From Perognathus longimembris pacificus (lineage: Eukaryota; Chordata; Mammalia; Rodentia; Heteromyidae): a DNA stretch of 64,000 bases. Where the stretch lies: NCBI RefSeq assembly GCF_023159225.1, contig NC_063161.1, positions 6,719,795 to 6,783,794 of the forward strand, read 5' to 3'. The notes beneath the pieces were generated by a model. That model searched no databases, had not been told where the DNA came from, and saw only the letters and a program-made list of their open reading frames with translations. Shown here piece by piece: positions 24,741 to 35,100 of this stretch; position 1 is the first letter of the stretch; the number at the start of each line of letters is the position of its first letter. The position numbers were made by a program, and so were the translations under genes.

Positions 24741-25205
24741 GGGGAGGGCCATCGGAGCTGCAGGGCGGGGTCACAGCGATGGGCGGGGCGGAGCTGCAGG
24801 GTGGGGCTGCGGGGTGGGGTCACAGCAGTGGGTGGGGTGGGGCGGTGGGGCGGAGTCACAACAGCGGGTGGGGTGGTAGGGCGGGGCCACATTAGTGGGC
24901 GTGGTGGAGCTGCAGGGCGGAGTCGCAGCAGTGGGCGGGGCCGGGGCTGCAGGGTGGGGTCTCGGCAGTGGGCGGGGTCACGGCAGTGGGTGGGGTCGCA
25001 GCAGTGGGCGTGGCGGAGCTGCGGGGCGGGGTCTCAGCAGTGGGCAGGGCCGAGTTGCAGGGCGGGTTTGCAGCAGTGGGCGGGGTCACAGCAGTGGGCG
25101 TGGTGGAGCTGCAGGGCGTGGCGGAGCTTCAGGGCGGGGGTCACAGCAGTGGGCGTGTCCGAGCTGCAGGGCGGGGTCGCAGCAGTGGGCGGGGCCGGGC
25201 TGTAG
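24741..25205. repeat. GC-box minisatellite, unit about 37 bp
   Basis: Imperfect tandem array with the core phrases GAGCTGCAGGGCGGGGTC and CAGCAGTGGGCGGGG. Complete units are close to 37 bp; some are shortened to about 18 bp half units or lengthened. Almost every unit contains a GGGCGGGG or GGGTGGGG Sp1-type box. It lies in intergenic DNA between the MGAT3 island and TAB1. Reading frames across it are repeat artefacts. Confidence 0.9.
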
Positions 25206-25529
25206 CACGCCTCCTCACAGTGTGGGCCCTCCCCCCAGAACACAGTTCAGCAGCCGGCCTTCCAGTTCTGGTTTGGTCCTCACCCGGCAGCTGGTGGCCA
25301 TGGGGAGGCCGAGAGGGGCCGGGCCTGCAAGCAACCCAGGACCTTGCAGCTGGTCTTGGCTTGTGTGAGCTGGAAAGTAGGAGCCCAGAGGTGGCTCAGA
25401 GGTGGCCTGTGACAGGACAGCAACTTCCTGGGCCATTCCATGAAAATTAAACAAAGCAGAGCGCTGCGGGAAAGCTGGAGTCAAGGCTGTCCTGAGCCAG
25501 GCCAGTGCCTGGACCTGGGAGGAATTCAC

Positions 25530-25955
25530 TGGGAATCCTCTCTACTCAGGAGGCTGAGATCTGAGGATCATGTCTCAAAGTCAGTCTAGGTAGAAAAGTC
25601 TACAGGACTTTGTCGTTGGGCTTGAACTCAGGGCCTGGGTGCTGTCCCTGAGCTCATCAGCTCAAGGCTAGCGTTCTACCACTTGAGCCACACTGATTTT
25701 CTGGTAGTTTATTGGAGATAACAGCCTCACGGACTTTCTCCTGCCTGGGCTGGCTTTGAACTCTGATCCTCAGATCTCAGCCTCCTGAGTTGCTAGGATT
25801 ACAGGCATGGGCCACTGGTGCCTGGCTTATGAGACCGGTATCCCCAGTAAACTACTCAGAAAAAGCCACAAGTAGAGCTGTGGCTCAGTGCTAGAGCACT
25901 AGCCGTGAACAAAAAGAAGCTCAGGATCCGTGCTCAGGCCCTGATCCTAGTCTTG
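25530..25955 (+). mobile_element. Family B SINE split by a reverse family B SINE
   Basis: Host pieces are 25530-25611 and 25829-25955. The reverse copy at 25612-25828 sits between them. Confidence 0.78.
25612..25828 (-). mobile_element. Family B SINE nested in another family B copy
   Basis: Reverse full-length copy from cttgaactcagggcctggg to ccactggtgcctggctt. Confidence 0.8.
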
Positions 25956-26512
25956 GGACAAATCTGGAGTTGCCCACAGAAAAGACCACAGGGCCAACTC
26001 AGCCACTGATCTTGAACCCATGCACACGCTAAGACTGCAAATCTGCGCAGACATGACCTCACACCTGCCTCCCACCTGGTCCTCAATGTCAGCATCTCGG
26101 GCCCTGGCACCATGCCACTCTGTTTGCACATGTCTTATGGCTGGCACTCAGTCTCACAGGACAGATCTGGCTGCTAACAATTCTAGAATCCACACTTGGG
26201 GCCCGTCAGAGCAAGCTGTTCTCTACCCTGTGGGAGCTTGGCAGTCACCCTGTACCACCTTCTCCCATCTTCCTTCACCTCTCCCCGGAAAGGTGGTTTC
26301 CAGCCTACCACAGCACTCTCTCACGTGGCCTGCCCACAGAGACACATCCAGAGGGCTCGCCTGCCTTCCCTGTAACACAACCTTGCCCTGAGGCAAGATT
26401 TCTGGGCACCCAGCACACTTCTGCATGCTACCACAGGAAGTGTGGGGCGTGGGGCTTGGAAAGGGTCATCCAGAATGATCCTGGTCTCGGAAGTGCGGAT
26501 CAGAACACCATG

Positions 26513-26605
26513 CTGGTAGGGCATGTCTGTCACCCCAACCCTTGGGAGGCAGAGCCAGGAGGATCACAAGTCACAGGCCAAGTGGATGACACAGCTGACT
26601 CTTGT
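26513..26605 (+). mobile_element. B1-like monomer fragment
   Basis: ggcatgtctgtcaccccaac and gaggcagagccaggaggatc match a 7SL/B1 head without the tRNA-like tail. Confidence 0.55.
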
Positions 26606-26606
26606 G

Positions 26607-26845
26607 TAGCCAGGCACTGGTGGCTCATACCTGCAATCCTAGCTACTCAAGAGACTGAGATCTGAGGAGCGAGGTTCAAAAAGTCAGCCTGGGCAGGAAA
26701 GTCTGGGGGATTCTTATCTAAAAAACAAACAAACCCGGAAGTGGTGCTGGGGCTCAAAGTGATAGAGCGCTAGCCTTGAACAAAAGAGCTCAAGGACAGC
26801 ACCCAGACCCCAAGTTCAAGCCCCATGGCCGACAAAAAAAACAAC
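26607..26845 (+). mobile_element. Family B SINE
   Basis: Full-length copy from agccaggcactggtggctca to a tail ending ccccatggccgac plus A run. Confidence 0.85.
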
Positions 26846-26899
26846 TTAGAAAGACACAGGATTTGAATTCTGCTGTGGCATTGGGTAATCATTTAATCT

Positions 26900-27095
26900 T
26901 TCTTTTTTTTTGCTGGTTGTGGGGCTTGAACTCAGGGCCTAGGCGCTGTCCCTGGGCTCTTCAGCTGGTTTTCTGGTAGTTAATTGGAGGTGTCTCATGG
27001 ACTTTCCTGCCCTGGCTGGCTTTGAACCGCAATCCTTAGATCTCAGCCTCCTGAGTAGCTGGGATTATAGGTGTGAGCCACCAGCGCTTGGCTTA
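26900..27095 (-). mobile_element. Family B SINE, internally deleted
   Basis: Reverse copy lacking part of the tRNA-like unit. Confidence 0.8.
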
Positions 27096-27444
27096 TTTAA
27101 ATTCATTTTTCTTATCTCCAGAGTAAGAGGCCTACCCTCCCCTTCCTAGGGTTGTTCTAAGGATTAAGAGAATACCACGGGCTCATGAACAGTGTTGTCG
27201 CAGGAGGATGTTACTGAAATTCTGGCTGGTAAAAGTTCCTTTTTTCTGGGGGTTTAGAGTCATAAAAAAATAGTTGGGCAGATCTTCAGTGGTTACTGAG
27301 TTCCAGCCCCCCCCCCCATGAAGAATTAGGGCTGAGACTGGACTTGCCCAGGGCCATGGGAAGCTGCTAGGCAGATCAAGACCTAGAGCCAGGACCTTCA
27401 ACTCCCAGCCTGAAAGTATCTCCACTGTCTCTACTGTCCTTACA

Positions 27445-27548
27445 AATGGTGAGGCACGCCTGTAATCTCGGCTACTCAGGAGCCAGAAGGATCACAGGTG
27501 TGACAAGAGCCTTGGCAAAGCCCCATCTCAAAAAAAAAAAAAAAAAAA
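27445..27548 (+). mobile_element. B1-like monomer with A tail
   Basis: Short 7SL-type head (cacgcctgtaatctcggctac) followed by a deviating middle and a 20-base A tail. Confidence 0.6.
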
Positions 27549-28293
27549 TACTGGGAACTTCTGGTTCAAGCACTTTGGCCAGCACGCATGAGACCTTGAA
27601 TTCAATCCCCAGAAGTGCAAGTAAATAAGCAAATGAAGTCAAATACTTGCCCACCACACCCCCACCCAAAGACGAGGGCTGCAGATGCCAGGGCCCTGGG
27701 ACCCTCTGGGGCTCCACTGGGACTGGGGCTCCCTGTTCACAGCTGGCTCTCAGCCCTTGTCCCCATGGTGGGGGGGTCAGGCCTGCAGCCCGGGAAGGGA
27801 GGGCTTATGGGGTTGTGCGGTAGCAGCGGCCTGGGGAGCAAGGAGCCTCCCCCCCCTTGCGTCCACACCCCGGTCCCCAGGCTGGCTCTTGTAGCCCCTC
27901 TGTGTCTGGGGCTAGCTGGCCTGGTAGAGCAGGGTTGGGAAAGGTGAGATGGGGGTCTCACTCTTTTCCCAGACCAGCCTGGCCTAGGAGCCTGCTGTTC
28001 ACACTTCCTGCTGTGGAGCTGAGGGGGCGGCCGGGTACCCCCGTCCGGAGCCTGGCTGGCTGGGACAAAGTGCAGGGACTCTCCATGTGCCTCTTCCTTC
28101 CACGCTGGGGAGGGACAGCCAGGGTGTTCTAGCAGGTTCCGCTGGCAGTCAGCTCCACCTCTCAGGCCTGGGGAATTCAGGACACATGTACAGTTCACCA
28201 CATGTACAGGTCAGAGTTTAAATCTCTTTTCTTGTGTGATCTTGGGCAACCTGCTTAACCTTTCCGAGTCCTGGTTCCCTACCAGCTATACAT

Positions 28294-28715
28294 GAGTGTA
28301 TTAGTCAGCTCCCTGCTGCTGTGATAAAATCAACTTAAAGGGAATTTATTGTGACTCACAGCTCCAGGGATTTCAGTTCATGGTCCTTTGGCTCTGTTGC
28401 TTCTGGGTGTATGGGGAGACAGGCCATCATGGTGGACACGTGATGTAGAACAAAGCTGCTCATGTCAGAGTAGCCCAGCAGAGGAGAGAGGGCCAGGGCT
28501 AAGATTCACCCTTCCAGGGCAGGGCCCGCCTCCCAAAGCTCCCGCTCCCTCCCAATTATGGATGAATCCCTTGACACCAGAGCCCTCATCACCCACCCCC
28601 CAAAGCCCCACCTCTAAAAAGCCTGCCACAGCTCATGGGACCAAGTCTGCAGCACCTGAGCCCCTGGGGACACTTGAGATGAGGATGCAGGGTCACACAG
28701 CAGTGTGGTCTCCCT
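28294..28715 (-). mobile_element. LTR-type repeat (MaLR-like), reverse orientation
   Basis: Begins with tgtattagtcagctccctg and continues with aatttattgtgactcacag and catcatggtgga motifs. These are characteristic of the reverse complement of old MaLR-class LTRs in mammals. It is diverged and non-coding. The subfamily is not determined. Confidence 0.5.
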
Positions 28716-29090
28716 GCTCCTGGCTGATTAAATACGACAAACCAGCTTTTTGCCTGGCACACTTAGTTGTTCCATGGAAGGCTTTTTGTTTCTGCATTTA
28801 CAAAAAGCTGAGCTGTAAACCTTGGGGAGAGGAGCTGGAGGTCAGTGGGGCTCGTGGGCCCTGCCCAAGGCCACCTGGGGACATCTGGCTGGTGAAGCAC
28901 CAAGTCAGGAAAGATGGGGGGGACAGGGGGCCTCCACCCGCCTATCCGCCCCAGTGGCAGGAGTCTTGCTGGAGGCTGGCGTGGCTCCCTCCAGGGCTCG
29001 TGGGTCGAGTAGGGCCAGGGTCCAGGAATACACACCTGTGCCTCACGTAAGCTTCCCGCTGACTCACAGCACACATTCGAGCAGTAACTC

Positions 29091-29268
29091 TTTTTCTTTG
29101 GCCAGTCCTGGGGCTTGGACCCAGGGCCTGGGCACTGCCCCTGAGCTTTTTTTATTCCAGGCTAGCACTCTACCACTTGAGCCACTTCCAGGTTTTTCTG
29201 TGTATGTGGTACTGAGGAATCGAACTCAGGGCTTCATGCATGCTAGGCAAGCGCTCTACCAGCCCCAT
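29091..29268 (-). mobile_element. Family A SINE, 3'-shortened
   Basis: Reverse copy missing part of the linker and the extreme 5' end. Confidence 0.82.
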
Positions 29269-29290
29269 TTCATGTCATACATCAGATGCA

Positions 29291-29293
<3 letters not shown>

Positions 29294-29346
<53 letters not shown>
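29294..29346 (+). repeat. (TA)n microsatellite
   Basis: About 26 perfect TA units just right of a family A SINE end. Confidence 0.95.
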
Positions 29347-29348
<2 letters not shown>

Positions 29349-29349
29349 T

Positions 29350-30744
29350 AAAAAATCACCTGGGCTTTGCAACCTGGGGTTCCCAGGGTTAGTGTGGCGT
29401 TTTTGGCACATTTGATAAGGAATAACTTTAAAATGAGCACAGGGGTTGGTTATGTGGGTTGGACCACACAATTCTCCTCTTCAAAATAAAGGCTCAGGCT
29501 GTCCAGACCCGCCCCCCGCCCCCCCCTCCCCCCCGCGTGTCTGGAGACAAAAGAGACCCAGTCAGGTAAGTGGTAAGCCTGGGTCTCCCAGCCTCTCCAG
29601 GGAGCTCGGAGGGCGGCGACACAGGGCACGAGCCCACGTCAACAATGCCCCAAGGCGCTGCCAGTGTGTCCTTGACAAGGCACCGGCTTCCTGGAAATGT
29701 CAAGTGTCTGTCCGCGGCTGGCATCACCTTAGAGGGGAGGGCATGCGCGTGCGCACTCGGGGGACTGGCAGGGGCATGTGCTAGCGTGGTCTCCAAAGCC
29801 GGGCCTGGAAGGAGTGGTGAGGCCGTGGCCGGCGGAGGCGAGAATCACACCCCCTGCCCGCCTCGGGGTCCCGCCGGCCAAGCTCCTGCTGGGCTCCTTG
29901 GGCAGTGTGGGCGCGGTGTGCAGGGTAGCAAATGTTCTCTCACTGGTGCCGGGCCCCACGTGGGCCAGGGCTTGGGGGGCCTGCGGGTGCAGACCCCGAC
30001 GCCCAAGACTGCTGGATGGGCCAGGGTCACCAGCGTGTGGGCAGGGCGGAGGCCTGGTGCGGCCCTGGGGGACGGTCACAGAGAGCACGCCTGTCGGGGA
30101 GCACCTCACAAGAGGCCAGCCGTGGTGGGTGGCGCCATGCAGCCCTCTGCCAGGAGGGAGCACTTGCGCGGAGGCCTGGGGGACAGCTCCTCTCCTTTGG
30201 GGGGTGGGGGTGTCATTTATGAAGGTGTCCTCCGGGGCCGTGTCGGCCATGAGGGCCTCTCCTGGCGGAGCCTGCCCCTCACAGTGACGCGGGGTCATGA
30301 GGACCCACGGGGCATGGCTGGGGGAGCTGGGGGGGGGGCGGATTCGGAAAGGAGGCTGGCAGGTGGAGGCCTCTGTGGAAAGCCGCGGTCCAGCCGGGGG
30401 GAGGGAGCGCGGGGCCTCCGAGCAGACAGAGCCCAGCTTTGTTCCTGAGCACACAGCCCTCCGCTTGCCGCAAACGCTTCTCCCTCAGGGCCGAGCTCCA
30501 TCCCAAAGGGCAGGAAGTGGCGTGCGTGCAATAGCACTTGTGGAACATCCTTCCCCCAACAAAGCCCACTGGCTGCTGAGAGGAGGGGCCCTGCCCGGGT
30601 GACCCAGGCCCTGGGGTGGCGCAGGCCTGCGCTTCCCCTCCACGGCCGGGACAGCAGCGCAGGTGCCCCGGAGGCCTGGGTTCAAATCCTACCAACCTGG
30701 AGACCTCCCAGGCACGCGGCCTGCAGAAGGAGACACTGAGGATG
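29350..30744. other. GC-rich sequence downstream of TAB1
   Basis: CpG content is raised. Long reading frames on both strands reflect composition; no splice-bounded coding segment or known protein is recognised. Confidence 0.45.
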
Positions 30745-31916
30745 GCGGAGAATACCATGGCTTCCTTATTGCATCAACAACAAACACGGCTCCATTTCTA
30801 GAGTGAGAGCGCTGGGCATTCCCCAGATCACCTGAGACAGTCCCATGGCAGCTGGGCGGGGGGCTGTCATCCGCTCTGCGCCCCCCCCCCCCCCGTACTG
30901 CATGGGGCCGGGCTCTTCGGGCCAGTGCGAGCAGGACGGGTCTGGAGCTGGCCTCTGGCTTCGCACACAGCAAGGACAGCACTGTGGCCTGACGGACGGT
31001 GGGGAAGGGGACGGGGCAGGGGAGGCAGCGGGCTCCTGCGAGCCACACCCCGCACGGGGGCCACAAGCAAGGAGCGGCCTCTGCCTCCTCTGTGGACCCC
31101 AGGAAAGCGGGCTCCGTGAGGGATCTAGCTGGGGACCTGGCTGGCCCGCCCCCTCCCCTGGGCTTTGTGTCGGCCAGGACTCCAAGGACCCGCTTCCCCC
31201 ACAGACACAGCCCGGTCTCTCCTGTCCCACGCGGCCCGCAGCCCAGAGGGCCAGCTCTGCTCCCCCCCGCCCCCGCAGCTGTCCCCGTCCTGTCCTCGCC
31301 ACTCGCTGCTGGGGCTCCCAGGGCCTGCAGAAGCAGCGGCTGGGTGGGCCAGCCCGCCCCCTGTGCCCCTGGGGATGCCCAGCCACCGGCATCCTGTTCC
31401 ACGGGCTCCGGGCCCAGTGCTTCTGCTCCAGTCCTCCGGCCTTCCAGAACATCACCCCGTCCTGCGTTGGCTCAGGCATCGATGGGCACAGGGGCTGCAG
31501 GCCCAGAGCCTGGGGGCACACCAGTCAAAGGCGAGGGGGCCCCGCCGCGTCCAGGGGCTGCTCGGGCCTTGAGGAAGCAGTCCGTCTGGCCGGTGGCACT
31601 GTGGGCCCACGTGTCACACAGGCGAAAGGAGCCCACGGTGGCCCGCAGAGCAGCCGCCGCTTCGGTGCTTGGACAGCACGGCCCTGGCCGGGGCCGCCCG
31701 GGGGGGGGGGGGGGGCTACCAGCCTGCGTGGGGGCCGGGTACACGCAGGCCTCCAAGTCTGTACCCGTCAGTGCCGTGGGCGGAGCCTGGTGCATGAGGT
31801 GGGGCGTCCGCCGGCCCCCAGCACAGGCTCGCCCGCCTGGCCTGGCGCCAGGGCCGCCCCCCACGTCCTCCACGCGCCCCACGCATGGGCTGGCTCGGCT
31901 GCGCGCCCCGCGCAGG
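30745..31916 (-). other. TAB1: TAB1 3' untranslated region, extent inferred
   Basis: GC-rich sequence directly downstream of the TAB1 stop, with no repeat family recognised. The far boundary is a guess, based on an AATAAG hexamer on the minus strand (30770-30765, in GATGCAATAAGGAAG) followed by a T/C-rich stretch. No canonical AATAAA or ATTAAA was found on the minus strand between it and the stop. G14-type runs (near 31690) and C runs (near 30887) occur inside. Confidence 0.4.
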
Positions 31917-32124
31917 CTACGGCGCCGTGGTCACGCTCTGCTCGCCGTGGTCCACGCTCCAGAGGCGGTAGAACTCCGCGAAGTCCACGTAGGGCTCCAC
32001 GCGGCCATCCTCCCCCGGCGGGAGCGAGTGGGCCGGCCGCGAGCGGAAGAGGCCCCCGTCGGAGCTGGAGCTGCTGCTCTGCGTGTGCGTGTTGGTGGAC
32101 TGCAGGGTCAGGGTCGGGCTCTGG
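31917..32124 (-). CDS. TAB1: TAB1 coding exon 11 (last) with TAK1-binding motif
   Basis: 208 nt including TAG at 31917-31919. The acceptor CTCCTGCAG precedes CCAGAGCCC. The exon encodes NQSPTLTLQSTNTHTQSSSS, a Ser-rich run, then SRPAHSLPPGEDGRVEP and YVDFAEFYRLWSVDHGEQS with the end VTTAP. The amphipathic segment around FAEFYRLW is the known minimal TAK1-binding element. My recalled human end differs by one residue near the C-terminus (Val for the first Thr). Confidence 0.98.
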
Positions 32125-35100
32125 CTGCAGGAGGGAAGGGAGTCAGCGGGACAACTGAGGCAGGGCACTTTGGCTTCCAGCCTGGGGACAGAGTCCCGAC
32201 CTCGAGTGGGCTGCTGGGCCTGCCTAGCAAAGATGGCCGGAGGGGCCAACGGGGCCAGATGTTCTCAGAGACAGCCAGGGGTCAAATGATTCCTTTTCTG
32301 CGCTGGTTTTCTGAGACAGGGTCTCGCTATGTTGGCCAGGCGGCCATGGCCTCAGGGGAACTGCGCCAGCCCGAGTGCAGGGGCTGCAGGCGGGTGTCCC
32401 CATGCCAAACCTTCACGTGGATTGCAGCATGGGCCACACGTGGCTCTTTAGGCCGACAGAGGCCAATGGAGCCCTCCCTGGGTGTCCGGGCTGAGCAGCC
32501 CTGCCCCGTGGCCTTCCTCTGTCAGGGAAAGTCCTGCTGAGGTCCTGAGCCACAGAGCAGCCACTCCAACCTCGCCTCGGACCCCAGGCACGGGCAGGCA
32601 AGGCCCCTCTTCCAGAAAGCTTTCTGCCTCTCAGGGTCTGGGTGGAGACCGCCGCTGCCCGCCAGCTCCCGGCACCCGCGGCACCAGCTCAGGCCCAGCC
32701 ATGTCTCGGCTAGGGAAGGAAAGAGGCCTTGGAGGCCCGGGGAGTCAGGCAGAGGAGGCGCTGGCTGCTCTGCGGCCTGCGGTGGTCAGCTGTGTGGACG
32801 CAGCTGATGGCTTCCTGGGGTGGGGTGGGGGGTGAGAGGACAGAGGCTGACCCTGACCCTTCAAGGACTGCTCGGGGACTCCCAGCTGCCCGCAGCCTCT
32901 TCCTGCCACAGTGGTAGCAGCAGATCTGGTGGGAAGAAGCAGGCCCTGGGCAGGCAGAGACAAACAGGGCCCTTCTAATTGGCCACATCCTGCCTGCCCC
33001 ATGCTGCCGGGCTGGGTGTGGGATCTGTTACTCCTGGAGGGCTGGAATGTGGAAACCAGATCCCCCCCATCCCCCTCCCCTGTGGGGGCAGGGGGGGGTG
33101 CTGACAATAGACCTGTCCCACAGGTCTACCCAACCCCATCCCCACTTCCCAATTCCCCTCCCCCTAAACTAGACAAACCCTCCCAAGATGAAACCCACAT
33201 GGGCGCTCGGGAGTGGTGGGAGGAGCGGGCAGGGGCAATGGTGCCAGGCAGAGCCCCGGGTCTGGCCTAGGCCACCCTCCTAGATGGGAGGAAGGAACAA
33301 GAGAACCTGTACAGGTGAAGCCCGAGGACGTGGTCTGACACGGCGGATGGCGGACTGTCCCCCCAGCCCTCCTGGCCAGCCCGGGGGACGGGGGGCGGGG
33401 GGGGGGCACGGGGGAAACGGCACAGGCAGCTCCGTGGCTTACTTGGTGAGCGTGGGGGTGGCTTCGTCCAGGGTGGAGGCGCTATGGGCCCCGTTGACCA
33501 TCTGGCCCTGGGACGGCATGACGAGGGACAGGGTGACGCTGGTCTTGCTGGTGCCCTGGGTGCTGGAGTAGGGCACAGACACGGGGTACACACGGCCCCC
33601 TGCAGCTGTGGGAGGAAGACAGTGGTGGGGAGGGGGAGGGGATGGGGGGAGGAAATGGGCACAGGGACATTGCTTCTCTGGACTGAGAGGCTCCCTGAGC
33701 TCCCAAGTGGCCCGTGGCCCTGGGCCCATGGAGCAGTGCCCTCCCTTCAGCAGGGAAGTGGCGGCCCAGCCCCCCCCCCGCCCCCCCCCAGCTTAATCCA
33801 CAGAAGTCTGCTCCTCACAGAGGCTGACCCAATAAAAACCCGGCTGCAATAACAACCCGCCAGAGAAACGCCAGCAACCCTGGGGGCTGGGGAGATCAAG
33901 CCCAGCCACAAGGTTCAAGTTCTAAGATTTGCTTATTTTAAAAAAGGAAAAGAAACCGTAGCTCTCAGGAACAGTGCCTCTGCCTCCACCATGCCTCCAC
34001 CAACTCGATTCAAGAATCGAAGAGGGAAAGGGCCAGGTGCCAGTGGCTCACACCTGGAAGCTTAGCTACGCAGGAGGCTGACATCTGAGGGTCGTGGTTC
34101 AAAGCCAGCCCAGGCAGGAAAGCCCGTGAGACTCATCTCCAATGAACCACCAGGAAGCCCGAAGTGGCACTGTGGCTCAAGTGGCAGAGTGCTAGCCTTG
34201 AGCTGAAGAGTTCAGGAACAGTGATCAGGCCCAGAGTTCAAGCCCCAGACTGACCGAATAAAAAAGCTAGAGGTGGAGCTCTGGCTCAAGTACTAAGAGC
34301 CCCATAGCCTTGAGTACAAAGGCTCGGGGAGATTACCCAGGCCTTGAGCTCAAGCTTCAGAACTGGCACAAAAAAAAAATACATGAAAATGGAGAGAGAG
34401 AGAGAGGAGAAAGAAGGGAAAGAGGGGAGAGAGAGGAGAGAGAAGGAAGAGAAGAGAAAGAAAGAGAGGAAAGAGGAGAGAGGGGAGAGAGAGACAGAGA
34501 GAGAAGAAAGTAAAAATGTATCTTCCAGTTCTCTGTGGCCAGGGTCAGAGCCAGGCCCTGGGGCCTGATCATCCGTCAGCTGTGTGACTTGCGGCCTGTG
34601 CTGCGTGGTCAGGTGTCAGATCTTCAAAAGGTGGCAGGGTGGGTGGCAGCATCCTTGTTATACGGACAACATGCAGCACAGACTCCACGTCAGGTCAGAA
34701 CCGCTCAAAGCCGGGCCTCCTGCTTCACAGATGCCCAGCAGCGAGGCCGCAGCGCCACGGCACACGCACCTGGGGCTGCGGACGCTGTGGGCTGGCTCAT
34801 TTCTCCCAGTGGGTAGCCGAAGTTCCTCACCAACAAGGTCATGTCCTCGTGTCGTGGGCAGAACTTGGCGCGCTCCCCCCCACTGGCAAAGGTGTCACTG
34901 TGGATACGCTTTACCCGGTCCACCACAGCCTGGGCCACTGCGTCCAGAGAGGTCTGCTTGGCAAACTCAGTGTCAATCATCGCGGCGATCTCCTGGGGGG
35001 GTGGGACCAAGCATCTGGTGAGAAGTGAGGAATGGCCTGGGAAAGGAGGAGCCCATAATCCTGGGGCCCTGCTGCCTGTTGCCTTAGGGGTCGGTCACTG

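Noticed and set aside
24600..25368. Gly/Val/Gln-rich plus-strand frames of 157-201 codons
   Set aside because: They are produced by the GC-box minisatellite; the same phrases appear shifted in three frames.
30845..32540. 437- and 513-codon plus-strand frames opposite the TAB1 3' end
   Set aside because: They are antisense to TAB1 exon 11 and its GC-rich 3' UTR and intron; no known domain, and composition explains the length.
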